Part shown: piece by piece, positions 15,852-24,560 of the stretch | Numbering within the stretch: the stretch's first letter is position 1 | Layout of the letters: each line of letters starts with the position of its first letter | NCBI RefSeq assembly: GCF_003284725.1 | Contig: NZ_PGTO01000002.1 | Coordinates: 417,179-481,178 of the forward strand | DNA from: Paramagnetospirillum kuznetsovii | Lineage (GTDB): Bacteria; Pseudomonadota; Alphaproteobacteria; Rhodospirillales; Magnetospirillaceae | Direction: 5' to 3' | Length of the DNA stretch: 64,000 nucleotides | Notes under the pieces: generated by a model | What the model was told of the DNA's origin: nothing | Databases searched by the model: none | What the model saw: only the letters and a program-made list of their open reading frames with translations | Translations under genes and position numbers: made by a program

Positions 15852-17015
15852 CTATATGGGGATATTGTTCTTCACCATGTGATCGACCAATTTGCCTTGC
15901 AGCAGGTCGATGCCCACCGAGCGCGCCACCCGGATGGCATTGGCATTGTCGCAGCGCGCCAGGATATAGCTGACGCCCTCGCCGTCCTCGGTGCGGCTTG
16001 TCAATTCCGTCTTCAGTTTTTCGGATTCTGTCAGGGCGTCCTCGTGCCAGAACATCTTGGCGAAGCGGAAATTCAGGCCCTTGAGGTCGAGATGGGGCAG
16101 GAAGGACGCATCGAGCGCGTCGATGCACAGGGAATAGCCCTTTTCCACCAGTCCCGGCGCCAGTTTGCGGAACAGCGAGAAATTGGCGACCAGATCGTTG
16201 CGGTGGATCTCGATGACCACGTTGGCGCGCTGTTCGGGGCGAAGCGCCGCGTCGAAGGCGGCGAAGGTCTTGGACGAAATGGCCGACAGATTGAGGTTCA
16301 GGCTGAAGCGGCGATTGGACAGATCGGGCGTGCGGGCCAGCATGCCGAGCACGGCGGCGTCCAGATCCTCGGTCAATTCGTTGAACAGGCCGGAACGTCC
16401 CATCAGGCTGACCCCGGGGCAGAACGCGTCCTCCAGGGCCTTGATGGAGACATAGATCTCGCGGAACACCGGGATGACTTTGCGATCCTTGTCCACCGCG
16501 TAGATTTGCTGACTAAGGATCATGGGGCTAATATTGGTGGTCTGCAGCTGGGCCTTGATGCGCGACAACATGGAGCCGTCGATGGTCTTTCCGTCCGAGG
16601 CGGCGTCCGTGAGCTCGCCCTTGGGACCGGCGGCGGCCTCGGCGTATTGGCGAAGTCGGGCATCGTTCTCGCCAAGTTCGAACAGATGGTAGAATTCCTG
16701 GTCCCCGTAGACGTTGGAGCGCTGCAGGCCCGCATGTCCAAAAGCCTTATGGGCCTTGGACGCCGTCGAGCGCAAGGCGCCCATGTCAATATCGCGGCAG
16801 ACGCAGATCAATTCCATGTTCTTCATCAGGAAGATGCTGGACGTCAAATTATTGCGGGTGGCGTCGCGCAATGCCGCCAAGGCCTGGGTCATATTATCCC
16901 GGGTTCGCAGATGGCCCGGCAGGGCGGAAATATGGCAATGAAGCACCCGATAGCCGATGGGGGTGCGTTCCAACTGCTTCAAGTGAATAAGGAGCTTGGC
17001 GTCCTGGGCCGACAC
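15852..17015 (-). CDS. Degenerate EAL-domain-like protein
   Basis: A 387-residue soluble protein whose C-terminal half follows the EAL layout with catalytic residues lost. NLNLSAISSKTF stands where NLSPRQL is expected, VIEIHRNDLV in place of the ELTES segment, YSLCIDALDASFLPHL in place of the [10 protein letters not shown] segment, and IRVARSVGIDLLQGKLVDH is like the GVDLLQGYL end. It is therefore unlikely to hydrolyse c-di-GMP and may bind it or another protein. It begins at GTG 17015 with a GGAAGGA ribosome-binding site. The N-terminal half has no domain I recognise. The upstream AT-rich gap 17016-17235 probably carries its promoter. Confidence 0.72.
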   Translation of the reverse strand: MSAQDAKLLIHLKQLERTPIGYRVLHCHISALPGHLRTRDNMTQALAALRDATRNNLTSSIFLMKNMELICVCRDIDMGALRSTASKAHKAFGHAGLQRSNVYGDQEFYHLFELGENDARLRQYAEAAAGPKGELTDAASDGKTIDGSMLSRIKAQLQTTNISPMILSQQIYAVDKDRKVIPVFREIYVSIKALEDAFCPGVSLMGRSGLFNELTEDLDAAVLGMLARTPDLSNRRFSLNLNLSAISSKTFAAFDAALRPEQRANVVIEIHRNDLVANFSLFRKLAPGLVEKGYSLCIDALDASFLPHLDLKGLNFRFAKMFWHEDALTESEKLKTELTSRTEDGEGVSYILARCDNANAIRVARSVGIDLLQGKLVDHMVKNNIPI

Positions 17016-17235
17016 TGTGGCGTTCCTTCCCCGGTAGCGTTACCGGGGCGCTCCTTGCCCCGACCGATCGAAATGGGCCCATGATGTTGAAAACACGGGC
17101 GACCGATCGATCAATCTAGGCCATGCCTAAGGCCTGACAAAGAAACAGTGGATGATGTTTTTCAACGAAAGCTGATAGGCGCACTGTATTAATAATACTT
17201 ATTATTTAGAGCGTAAGGCATCGGTGCGGCGCTTT

Positions 17236-19404
17236 CTATTGCACCCATGGCCGGTTGGCCTTGTACGGAGTGGTCGCCTTCGGCTTGCGGGCAGTGTTCG
17301 AGGCCGTCTGGGTGGCGGCTTGGATGGCTTGGACCTCGCGCTGCATTTCGTCCAGGCCCACCAGCCCGGCAGTGGCCAGCATCACCACCCTGTCCTTGGC
17401 CCGGTCCAGGGGCGGGCGGCTGGCGGCGAGGCGCGGCGGATTGGCGGCCAGGATGGCGTCAAGCACCTGGGCCCTTTGGCCGTCGCCCGCCTGCAAGGCC
17501 TGCCGCGCTTGGCTGAAGTCGAAGCGTCCCGCACCGGCGAACGGAGTTGGCGCGGTGGTGGAATAGGGGAGCAAGCCGCCCAGATTGGCCGAGCGGCGGC
17601 TGGCGAATTCGTCCGGGGTGATCAGGCCCGCCTCGGCCAATTGCTGCAAGACCACGAAGCGGCTCACCACCGGGTCGTTGGCGAAGACGCCGACCGCCGC
17701 CGAGAGCTTGGAGGGCAGGCCGCCTTCCACGGGTGGGGGCGGCGCGACCTCGGTGATCGGGGCGGGCGACATCGCGGCAGGGGGGGGCGGCGCGATCTCG
17801 GGGATCGGTTGCACCGTGGCCTGGGCGGCCGGTTGGCTGGCGGATGACGGCGGCGCAGCGGGAATCATGGCGGCGGCGAAGACCGGTGGTTTGACCAGGG
17901 CATCCTCGGCGGCCGCCCGTTCCAGCAGGCGGGCGGTCCCCTCCAGGTCATCGAACTTGGCGTCTTCCGGGATGGGATCCTTGCCCAGCGTGATCGCCAG
18001 GGCACCGGCCGAGCTTTCCAGCTCGATATAGGAGAGGTTGCGGCGGTAGAGCGAATCGATCCGAACGGCGGCGCGCCGCAGGAATTCCGCCTCGTTGACG
18101 GCGACGCCCAGATTGGCGTCGTAAAGACGCCCCTCCACATCGGCCATGCGCGACATGATGTCGTGATCGCCCGCCGCCAATTGGAACCGTCGCAGCGCCA
18201 CATTGACCTGGGCGATGATGACCATGCTGGTGGACAATCGGCGCATCTCGCCGACCTGTTCCTGGGTGCCGTAGGCGGAAACGGTGCTGGGTCCGGCGAT
18301 CAGGTTCATCAGGTTCCAGGTCAGCCGCAATCCGGCCTCGGCCCAGTTGTGATTGACCAGATAGGAATTGCTGTCACGGTTGAGCGAGGTGCTCAATTCC
18401 AATCCCGGCAGCATGCGCAGGATCGCCTTGCGGGTTTCGTCGGTATCGACGCGAGCCTGATAATCGGCCTCGCGCAGTTCCGGGCGGTTGGTCAGGGCGG
18501 TGCGTTCCATGGTGGGCATGTCCATGGACAGGAACGAGGCCTTGTCATTGAAACCGGCCGGCTCCGCCAGGGTGATCGGGCGCTGGAAATCCAGATTCAT
18601 CAGCGACATCAACTCGAGGCGGCCGGTCGCCAGATCACGCCGCAGCGCCTGGAGGTGTTGCACCACGCCAAGCAGGGTCTTCTGGTATTCCAAGGCCTGG
18701 GCGGGGCTGGCCCATTTGTAGGTCCGGTCGTTCTGGACGCGGTCCCAGGCGCCTTGAACCCTGCCGATCAGGCTGTCGACCTCATAGCCCAGCTTCTGTT
18801 CGCCCAACGCCTTCCAATAGGCGGTGCGCACGTCGTTCATGATGGTCTGGGCGGCCTTGCGGCGTCGCTCCTTGGCCACCAAGGCAAGGTCGGCCGCCTG
18901 ACGGGCGCGCAGATAGCTGACGCCGAAATCCAGGACATTCCAGGCCACCGCGAAGGTTCCGGTGGCCCGCGCCCGGTCGGTGGAAATGGAGGAATCCGAC
19001 TTGGTTCCGGTGGAGGGAGTAAGGCTGGTGCTGAGATAGTTGTTGTCGCGCTGGGTATAGCCCGCACCCACCACCATCTGCGGCAGCAAGGTATAGCCCA
19101 TGGCCTCGTTCAACTTCACCGCCTGGGCTTCCTCCAGCATCTTCTGGCGGCGATCAACGTTGTATTTCAAGGCATAGGCCTGGGCCTGATACAGGGTGAT
19201 CGGGCCTTGCAGGGACTGCATGCCGCCGAACAGGGCGCGGATGTCGCGTTCGGCCCGGGCACTGCGCTCCTCGGGCGTGGTCGGCGTCATGGCCACGGCG
19301 CAGCCCGTCAACAGCAGGGCGACGGCCACCGTCGGAACAGACCTCAGCCGTTCGGACCGCAAAGTCCGTCCGAACGGCCGCGCCACATTTCGCCAGTTCA
19401 TCAA
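17236..19404 (-). CDS. TolC-family outer-membrane lipoprotein with C-terminal extension
   Basis: A 722-residue outer-membrane-factor protein. It has a lipoprotein signal with lipobox LLTGC (Cys35), then the two coiled-coil repeats of TolC-like proteins (about 60-480) rich in Ala, Leu and Gln. A Pro/Ala-rich linker (PEIAPPPPAAMSPAPITEV) follows, then a C-terminal part containing a SHOCT-like helix hairpin (LQQLAEAGLITPDEFASRR). No inner-membrane pump or adaptor is encoded nearby. The gene directly upstream, 40 bases away on the same strand, encodes a secreted collagen-like protein, so the pair may be cotranscribed and functionally linked. Confidence 0.85.
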   Translation of the reverse strand: MMNWRNVARPFGRTLRSERLRSVPTVAVALLLTGCAVAMTPTTPEERSARAERDIRALFGGMQSLQGPITLYQAQAYALKYNVDRRQKMLEEAQAVKLNEAMGYTLLPQMVVGAGYTQRDNNYLSTSLTPSTGTKSDSSISTDRARATGTFAVAWNVLDFGVSYLRARQAADLALVAKERRRKAAQTIMNDVRTAYWKALGEQKLGYEVDSLIGRVQGAWDRVQNDRTYKWASPAQALEYQKTLLGVVQHLQALRRDLATGRLELMSLMNLDFQRPITLAEPAGFNDKASFLSMDMPTMERTALTNRPELREADYQARVDTDETRKAILRMLPGLELSTSLNRDSNSYLVNHNWAEAGLRLTWNLMNLIAGPSTVSAYGTQEQVGEMRRLSTSMVIIAQVNVALRRFQLAAGDHDIMSRMADVEGRLYDANLGVAVNEAEFLRRAAVRIDSLYRRNLSYIELESSAGALAITLGKDPIPEDAKFDDLEGTARLLERAAAEDALVKPPVFAAAMIPAAPPSSASQPAAQATVQPIPEIAPPPPAAMSPAPITEVAPPPPVEGGLPSKLSAAVGVFANDPVVSRFVVLQQLAEAGLITPDEFASRRSANLGGLLPYSTTAPTPFAGAGRFDFSQARQALQAGDGQRAQVLDAILAANPPRLAASRPPLDRAKDRVVMLATAGLVGLDEMQREVQAIQAATQTASNTARKPKATTPYKANRPWVQ

Positions 19405-19444
19405 AGAAACACCCTATCCCAGCGGATCACGGTCAGAACCTCTG

Positions 19445-21424
19445 CTACCGCGAGGCCGGAGCCGGGCCCGCGGTGCCCAATGCCGGGCCTCCGCCTGGGC
19501 CAGGACCGCCGGGACCGCCGGGACCGCCGGGACCGCCAGGACCACCGGGCCCGCCAACCGCGCCGGGTCCACCGACCGCGCCGGGTCCGCCGACCGCACC
19601 GGGGCCACCGACAGCGCCGGGTCCGCCAACCGCGCCGGGTCCGCCAACCGCGCCAGGTCCGCCAACCGCGCCGGGGCCGCCAACCGCGCCGGGGCCGCCA
19701 ACCGCGCCGGGTCCACCGACCGCGCCGGGGCCGCCAACCGCGCCGGGTCCACCGACCGCGCCGGGTCCGCCAACCGCACCGGGTCCGCCAACCGCGCCGG
19801 GTCCACCGACCGCACCGGGTCCGCCAACCGCACCGGGTCCGCCAACCGCACCGGGTCCGCCAACCGCGCCGGGTCCACCAACCGCGCCGGGTCCGCCAAC
19901 CGCACCGGGTCCACCAACCGCGCCGGGTCCGCCAACCGCACCGGGTCCGCCGACCGCGCCGGGTCCACCGACCGCACCGGGTCCGCCAACCGCGCCGGGT
20001 CCGCCAACCGCGCCGGGCCCACCGACCGCACCGGGTCCGCCAACCGCACCGGGCCCACCGACCGCGCCGGGCCCACCGACCGCGCCGGGTCCGCCAACCG
20101 CGCCGGGTCCGCCAACCGCGCCGGGTCCGCCAACCGCGCCGGGTCCACCAACCGCGCCGGGTCCGCCAACCGCACCGGGTCCACTGACCGCACCGGGTCC
20201 ACCGACTCCACCGGGTCCGCCAAGAGAGCCTGGGCCGCCCAGGGCGCCTTGCGCGCCACCGCCGGGACCGCCAATTCCACCGCCGCCGCCAGGAGCGGCG
20301 GTTGTTCCCGCGACGGTGCCGCCAACTTGTCCGACTCCGCCCAATGTGCCTCCGGCACCGCCCGGTCCGCCGAGAGCTCCGGCGCCGCCCAGGGCGCCAG
20401 GGGCGCTTCCACCCTGTCCTCCACCGACACCGCCCGCCGCGCCGACACCACCTTGCGCCGCCGTTCCGGGCGTGACGAAGGTATTCGCCGCAGGGGCAGG
20501 GCCACCGAGACCTTGTCCACCCTGTCCACCTTGCTGGGCGCCGCCACCTGGACCGCCCGGACCGCCCGGACCACCGGCACCACCGGCACCACCGGGACCA
20601 CCGGTCTGAGCATTGGCAGCGGGCTGAGCCCCGGTAGCCGTTGCGCCTGTCCCCGTCCCCGTCCCCGTCCCGCCCGCAGGCGCGCCGGTACCGGTTCCAA
20701 CACCTTGGGCCTGAGCGCCGACCCCTTGACCGCCCGCACCGGGGCCGCCGATACCGCCGGGCCCGCCCGGACCACCGATGCCCGGACCACCGATGCCCGG
20801 ACCACCGATGCCCGGACCACCGATGCCCGGACCACCGATGCCCGGACCACCGATGCCCTGACCACCGAGTCCGGGACCACCGAGTCCGGGACCACCGAGT
20901 CCGGGACCACCGGTTCCTTGTCCGCCAAGTCCGGTTCCAGTCGTTCCGATAGCGCCACCGCCGACGTTGGGACCACCGGGGCTTCCGCCGACACTGGGGC
21001 CTCCAATGGTGCCGCCGAGGCTGGGCGAGCCTGGGCCGCCGATGGCGGGGGCACCGGGCCCTCCGATGGAGGGCGTTCCGGGAACGCCGGGAGCAGGAGC
21101 ACCGGCGCCACCGGTTCCGCTGAGGCTGGGACCGCCGCTTCCGCTTCCGCTGGCCCCGCCGAGGCTCGGGCCTCCGACGCCACCGGTGGAGCCGCCGGGG
21201 CCTTGACCGCCGATGCTAGGTCCGCCCATGCCTGGGCCGCCGAATCCTGGCCCACCCATTCCGGGGCCGCCGGGCGGCGGGGGCGGGGGACGGCCACCGG
21301 GTGGCGGGGCACCGCCGCCGGGCGGCGGGGGACCACCGCCACCACCGGGGGCTTGGGCTTGGGCGGTCATGCTGCCCAGCAAAATGGCGGATCCCGCCAC
21401 GAAGCACAGAGCTTTCTTTCTCAT
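19445..21424 (-). CDS. Exported collagen-like Gly-X-Y repeat protein
   Basis: A 659-residue protein with a signal peptide (about 1-24, MRKKALCF...MTAQAQA), then almost only Gly, Pro, Ala and Val. The central part is a perfect run of about 36 GGPGAV hexapeptides, which parse as GGP-GAV Gly-X-Y triplets like bacterial collagens. Upstream of it are GGPGI/GGPGL pentapeptides and imperfect Gly-rich blocks. No anchor or C-terminal domain is seen. Likely roles are a surface filament, adhesin or matrix protein. It is cotranscribed at least positionally with the TolC-like lipoprotein. The codon-level repeat makes other frames open too; this frame is chosen for its signal peptide and start. Confidence 0.82.
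   Translation of the reverse strand: MRKKALCFVAGSAILLGSMTAQAQAPGGGGGPPPPGGGAPPPGGRPPPPPPGGPGMGGPGFGGPGMGGPSIGGQGPGGSTGGVGGPSLGGASGSGSGGPSLSGTGGAGAPAPGVPGTPSIGGPGAPAIGGPGSPSLGGTIGGPSVGGSPGGPNVGGGAIGTTGTGLGGQGTGGPGLGGPGLGGPGLGGQGIGGPGIGGPGIGGPGIGGPGIGGPGIGGPGGPGGIGGPGAGGQGVGAQAQGVGTGTGAPAGGTGTGTGTGATATGAQPAANAQTGGPGGAGGAGGPGGPGGPGGGAQQGGQGGQGLGGPAPAANTFVTPGTAAQGGVGAAGGVGGGQGGSAPGALGGAGALGGPGGAGGTLGGVGQVGGTVAGTTAAPGGGGGIGGPGGGAQGALGGPGSLGGPGGVGGPGAVSGPGAVGGPGAVGGPGAVGGPGAVGGPGAVGGPGAVGGPGAVGGPGAVGGPGAVGGPGAVGGPGAVGGPGAVGGPGAVGGPGAVGGPGAVGGPGAVGGPGAVGGPGAVGGPGAVGGPGAVGGPGAVGGPGAVGGPGAVGGPGAVGGPGAVGGPGAVGGPGAVGGPGAVGGPGAVGGPGAVGGPGAVGGPGAVGGPGAVGGPGAVGGPGAVGGPGGPGGPGGPGGPGGPGPGGGPALGTAGPAPASR
19551..20198. 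repeat. 18-bp tandem repeat, 36 units
   Basis: Plus-strand unit CCGCCAACCGCGCCGGGT with scattered third-position changes, 36 copies by spacing (first at 19551, last at 20181). It encodes the GGPGAV hexapeptides of the collagen-like protein on the minus strand. Because the unit is a multiple of three, copy-number change keeps the frame, so strain-to-strain length variation is expected. Confidence 0.95.
20771..20905. repeat. 15-bp tandem repeat, 9 units
   Basis: Six copies of ACCACCGATGCCCGG (the sixth slightly changed), then three copies of ACCACCGAGTCCGGG, encoding GGPGI and GGPGL pentapeptides in the collagen-like protein. The unit is again in frame, but it has a five-residue period, unlike the Gly-X-Y part. 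Confidence 0.92.
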
Positions 21425-21667
21425 GTGGACGTCCCTTTCCCGCTCTTTGCCCGACGGCATTCCCATAGGACAAAATCCCACCGATGCTATCTGAAATAGA
21501 GACCTGAGAAAATACGGTACGAGCCCGATTATTGGACTTGGGTGGATAAAATATAAGCAAGTCGTGAAGTAGTTTATTAACCTTTTCCCGCTCTGTGCGG
21601 CGGGCGCGGAGTGATATACCTTCGGCCGGCCACCATTCGCGGGGTGGATCATCTGGGATTTGGGTAC

Positions 21668-23437
21668 ATGACGGTTCAGCAGGGACTTGCCTTCGCCATT
21701 CTGATCGGAACCATCGGTTTGTTCGCCTGGGACAAGCTGCGCTACGACCTTGTCGCCATGTTGTCCCTGTCCGCCGGGCTGATCAGCGGCATCGTGCCGC
21801 CCGACAAGGCGTTTCACGGCTTCAGCGATCCGGTGGTCGTCGTGGTGGCCGCAGCCCTGGTGGTCAGCGCCGGTATCGAACGATCCGGCATCATCGAGCG
21901 ATTGGTGGGGCCGCTGGGACGCCTGAAATCCCCCGATGCCCTGATCGGGACGCTGTCGGCGCTGGTGATGGTGCTGTCGGCCTTCATGAAGAATATCGGG
22001 GCCTTGGCCATCTTCATTCCGCTCGCCCTGCGCCTTGCCAAGGCCAACAACATTCCGGCGTCGCAGGTGTTGATGCCCTTGTCCTTCGCCTCCCTGGTGG
22101 GGGGGCTGATGACCCTGATCGGCACCTCGCCCAACATCATCGTCTCGCGGGTGAGGGAGGATCTGACCGGCCATCCCTATACCATGTTCGACTTCACCCC
22201 GGTGGGTTTGGGCATCTGTCTGTGCGCCATCGCCTTCCTGACCTTCGCGTGGCGGGTGCTGCCCAAGGACCGCCAGGGCGCCGCCTCGGCCGAAGCGCGC
22301 TTCCGCATCGAGGATTATCTGGCCGAAGTCCGCATCCTGCCCCAGTCGCCGCTGATTGGCGCCACCGTGGTGGATCTGGAGCAGTTGTTCAGCGGCGGCG
22401 CCCTGACCGTGGTCACCATCCTGCGCGATCACGGTCGCCGCTATGTGCCGGGCGGCAATTGGGAGTTTTCCGAAAACGACATTCTGATGGTCGAGGGCGA
22501 TCCCATGGCCATCAAGCCGCTGCTGGAATCGGCCGGTCTCGCCATGGTCGAAGGCGGCCATGGTCTTGTCGGCGAGGACATGGTGATCATGGAAGCGGTG
22601 GTGATGCCCAATTCCCTGCTGGTGGGCACCACCATCGTCCAGAACGCGCTGCGCCGCCAATACGGCATCGCGGTTCTGGCCATCAGTCGCGGCGGCCGTC
22701 ATCTGGTGGACCGTCTGCGCCAGATCGAATTCCTGGCGGGCGACGTCCTGGTGGTGGAAGGCGTCAACGACACCTTGCCCAAGACGCTGTCGCAATTGGG
22801 CTGCCTGCCGCTGGCCCAGCGCAATATCCGGTTCACCAGCCGGTCGGGCGCTATTCTGCCCATTACGATCGCCCTGGCGGCCATGCTTTTGGTGGCGCTG
22901 GGCATTTTGCCGGTCGCGCCCGCCTTCTTCCTGGCCGCCGTGGTGATGATCGTGCTGCGCTGCCTGCCCCTGCGCGAAGCCTATGAGGCGGTGCACTGGC
23001 CCATCATCATCCTGCTGGGCGGACTGATCCCCATTAGCGACGCCATCAAGAGCACCGGCGCCTCCGACCTGTTGGCCGGTTGGCTGGCCATGGCCGCGTC
23101 GCAGGTTCCGGCACCGGTCGCGGTGGGATTGGTGCTGCTGGCCTCCATGCTGCTGGCGCCCTTCCTCCATCACGCCGCGACGGTTCTGTTGATGGGGCCG
23201 GTGGCGGCGGCCATGGCGGTCAAGCTGGGGCTGGCCATGGATCCCTTCCTGATGGCGGTGGCGGTGGGGGCAGCCTGTGACTTCCTTACCCCCATCGGGC
23301 ATCAGTGCAACACGCTGGTGATGGGCGTCGGTGGTTACCGCTTTGGCGATTACTGGCGGCTGGGTCTGCCGCTCAGCCTCATCGTGGTGGTGGTGGGAAC
23401 CTTTTTAGTGCTGACGGTATGGCCCATTGGCCTTTAG
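21668..23437 (+). CDS. SLC13-family permease with central regulatory domains
   Basis: A 589-residue inner-membrane transporter of the divalent anion/Na+ symporter (SLC13/ArsB-like) type. About five helices are followed by a soluble centre (about 215-390) with two TrkA-C-like segments (IGATVVDLEQLFSGGALTV and VVMPNSLLVGTTIVQN), then more helices. The substrate signature region FASLVGGLMTLIGTSPNIIV and the C-terminal DFLTPIGHQCNTLVMGVGGY are present. The substrate (dicarboxylate, sulfate or other anion) is not predictable. ATG 21668 is used; the frame extends to ATG 21611. Confidence 0.88.
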   Translation: MTVQQGLAFAILIGTIGLFAWDKLRYDLVAMLSLSAGLISGIVPPDKAFHGFSDPVVVVVAAALVVSAGIERSGIIERLVGPLGRLKSPDALIGTLSALVMVLSAFMKNIGALAIFIPLALRLAKANNIPASQVLMPLSFASLVGGLMTLIGTSPNIIVSRVREDLTGHPYTMFDFTPVGLGICLCAIAFLTFAWRVLPKDRQGAASAEARFRIEDYLAEVRILPQSPLIGATVVDLEQLFSGGALTVVTILRDHGRRYVPGGNWEFSENDILMVEGDPMAIKPLLESAGLAMVEGGHGLVGEDMVIMEAVVMPNSLLVGTTIVQNALRRQYGIAVLAISRGGRHLVDRLRQIEFLAGDVLVVEGVNDTLPKTLSQLGCLPLAQRNIRFTSRSGAILPITIALAAMLLVALGILPVAPAFFLAAVVMIVLRCLPLREAYEAVHWPIIILLGGLIPISDAIKSTGASDLLAGWLAMAASQVPAPVAVGLVLLASMLLAPFLHHAATVLLMGPVAAAMAVKLGLAMDPFLMAVAVGAACDFLTPIGHQCNTLVMGVGGYRFGDYWRLGLPLSLIVVVVGTFLVLTVWPIGL

Positions 23438-23448
23438 GGGAGGACTGA

Positions 23449-24558
23449 ATGAGGCTTTTTCCCACGGTTTTCGTCGTGCTCCTTTGCCTTGGCGGATCGG
23501 CCCAGGCGGCCGGTCTGATCGAGGAGGCCTTCGGCCTGCCGGTGACGTTCAAGGTGAATGGAAGCAGCCGTACCCTTAGGCTCGACGCCCTGGTCATCCG
23601 GCCCGACGACAGCCAACGCCATCCGTTGGCGGTGATCAATCACGGGGCGCCGCGCAATGCCGACGACCGGGCGGGCATGTCTCCGCGCAGCATGCGTGCC
23701 CAGGCCAGGGAATTCGCCCGCCGGGGCTGGGCGGTGGTGACCTTCATGCGGCGTGGTTACGGCGAGTCGGAAGGCGACTACGCCGAAAGCAGCGGCAACT
23801 GCGCCTCGCCCGACTACGTCAAGTCGGGCCGGACCTCGGCCGAGGACATCCGGGCGGTGATCCAGACCATGCGCAACGCCCCCTTCGTGGATGATGGCAA
23901 GATCATCAGCGTCGGCCGTTCGGCCGGAGGCTTGGCCACCGTTGCCTTGACCGCCGATCCGCCGCCCGGACTGATCGCCGCCATCAGCTTCGCGGGCGGC
24001 CGGGGCTCGACCGGCCCGGACGAGGTGTGCGTGCCCGAGCGGTTGGCGCAGGCCTTCGGAACCTTCGGCAAGACCTCGCGCGTTCCCATGCTGTGGGTCT
24101 ATTCCGAAAACGACCATTTCTTCGGCCCCTCGCTGGCGCGCCGTTTCCACGCCGCCTTCACCGAGGCGGGCGGCCGGGCCGAGTTCATCGCCGCCGCCCC
24201 CTTCGGCAGCGACGGGCACAGTCTGTTCTCGGAAAAGGGAACCCCCATCTGGACCCGCTATGTGGACGACTTCCTGGCCCGCCAGAAGCTGGTCCTCGTC
24301 GGCCAATTGCTGGCGAGTCGCGACCCGACCTCCATTCACTATCCCAAGGGGCTGAGCAGCCAGGGCCAGGAGGCCTTCCGCAAATATTTGGACGCTTCCG
24401 ACCACAAGGCCTTCGTCATGGCGGGGGACGGCAGCTTTGGTTGGCGCAGCGGCCAGAAGACGGCGGCGGAAGCGGTCGAGGGCGCCACCGGCTATTGCCG
24501 CAAGAACGCCCGCAAGACCTGCTATGCCGTAATGGTCGACGACGAACCCGTCCAATAG
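23449..24558 (+). CDS. Exported alpha/beta hydrolase
   Basis: A 369-residue periplasmic hydrolase with a signal peptide (MRLFPTVFVVLLCLGGSAQA). It has the oxyanion-type segment INHGAPRN, the nucleophile elbow GRSAGG (Ser) and a late GSDGHSLF His, fitting the dienelactone hydrolase/peptidase S9-like fold. It starts 12 bases after the transporter gene behind GGGGAGG, so the two are probably one operon. The substrate is unknown. Confidence 0.85.
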   Translation: MRLFPTVFVVLLCLGGSAQAAGLIEEAFGLPVTFKVNGSSRTLRLDALVIRPDDSQRHPLAVINHGAPRNADDRAGMSPRSMRAQAREFARRGWAVVTFMRRGYGESEGDYAESSGNCASPDYVKSGRTSAEDIRAVIQTMRNAPFVDDGKIISVGRSAGGLATVALTADPPPGLIAAISFAGGRGSTGPDEVCVPERLAQAFGTFGKTSRVPMLWVYSENDHFFGPSLARRFHAAFTEAGGRAEFIAAAPFGSDGHSLFSEKGTPIWTRYVDDFLARQKLVLVGQLLASRDPTSIHYPKGLSSQGQEAFRKYLDASDHKAFVMAGDGSFGWRSGQKTAAEAVEGATGYCRKNARKTCYAVMVDDEPVQ

Positions 24559-24560
24559 GG

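Noticed and set aside
18163..20187. Long plus-strand frame across the TolC-like gene and the repeat
   Set aside because: It is antisense to two well-supported genes. The product is Arg/Gln/His-rich repeat with no start context, an artefact of the 18-bp repeat.
19445..23302. Possibility that the collagen-like gene extends upstream to 23302 as one 1285-residue protein
   Set aside because: The extra part is antisense to the SLC13 transporter and is Gln/His/Gly-rich without domains. The signal peptide at 21424 marks the true start.
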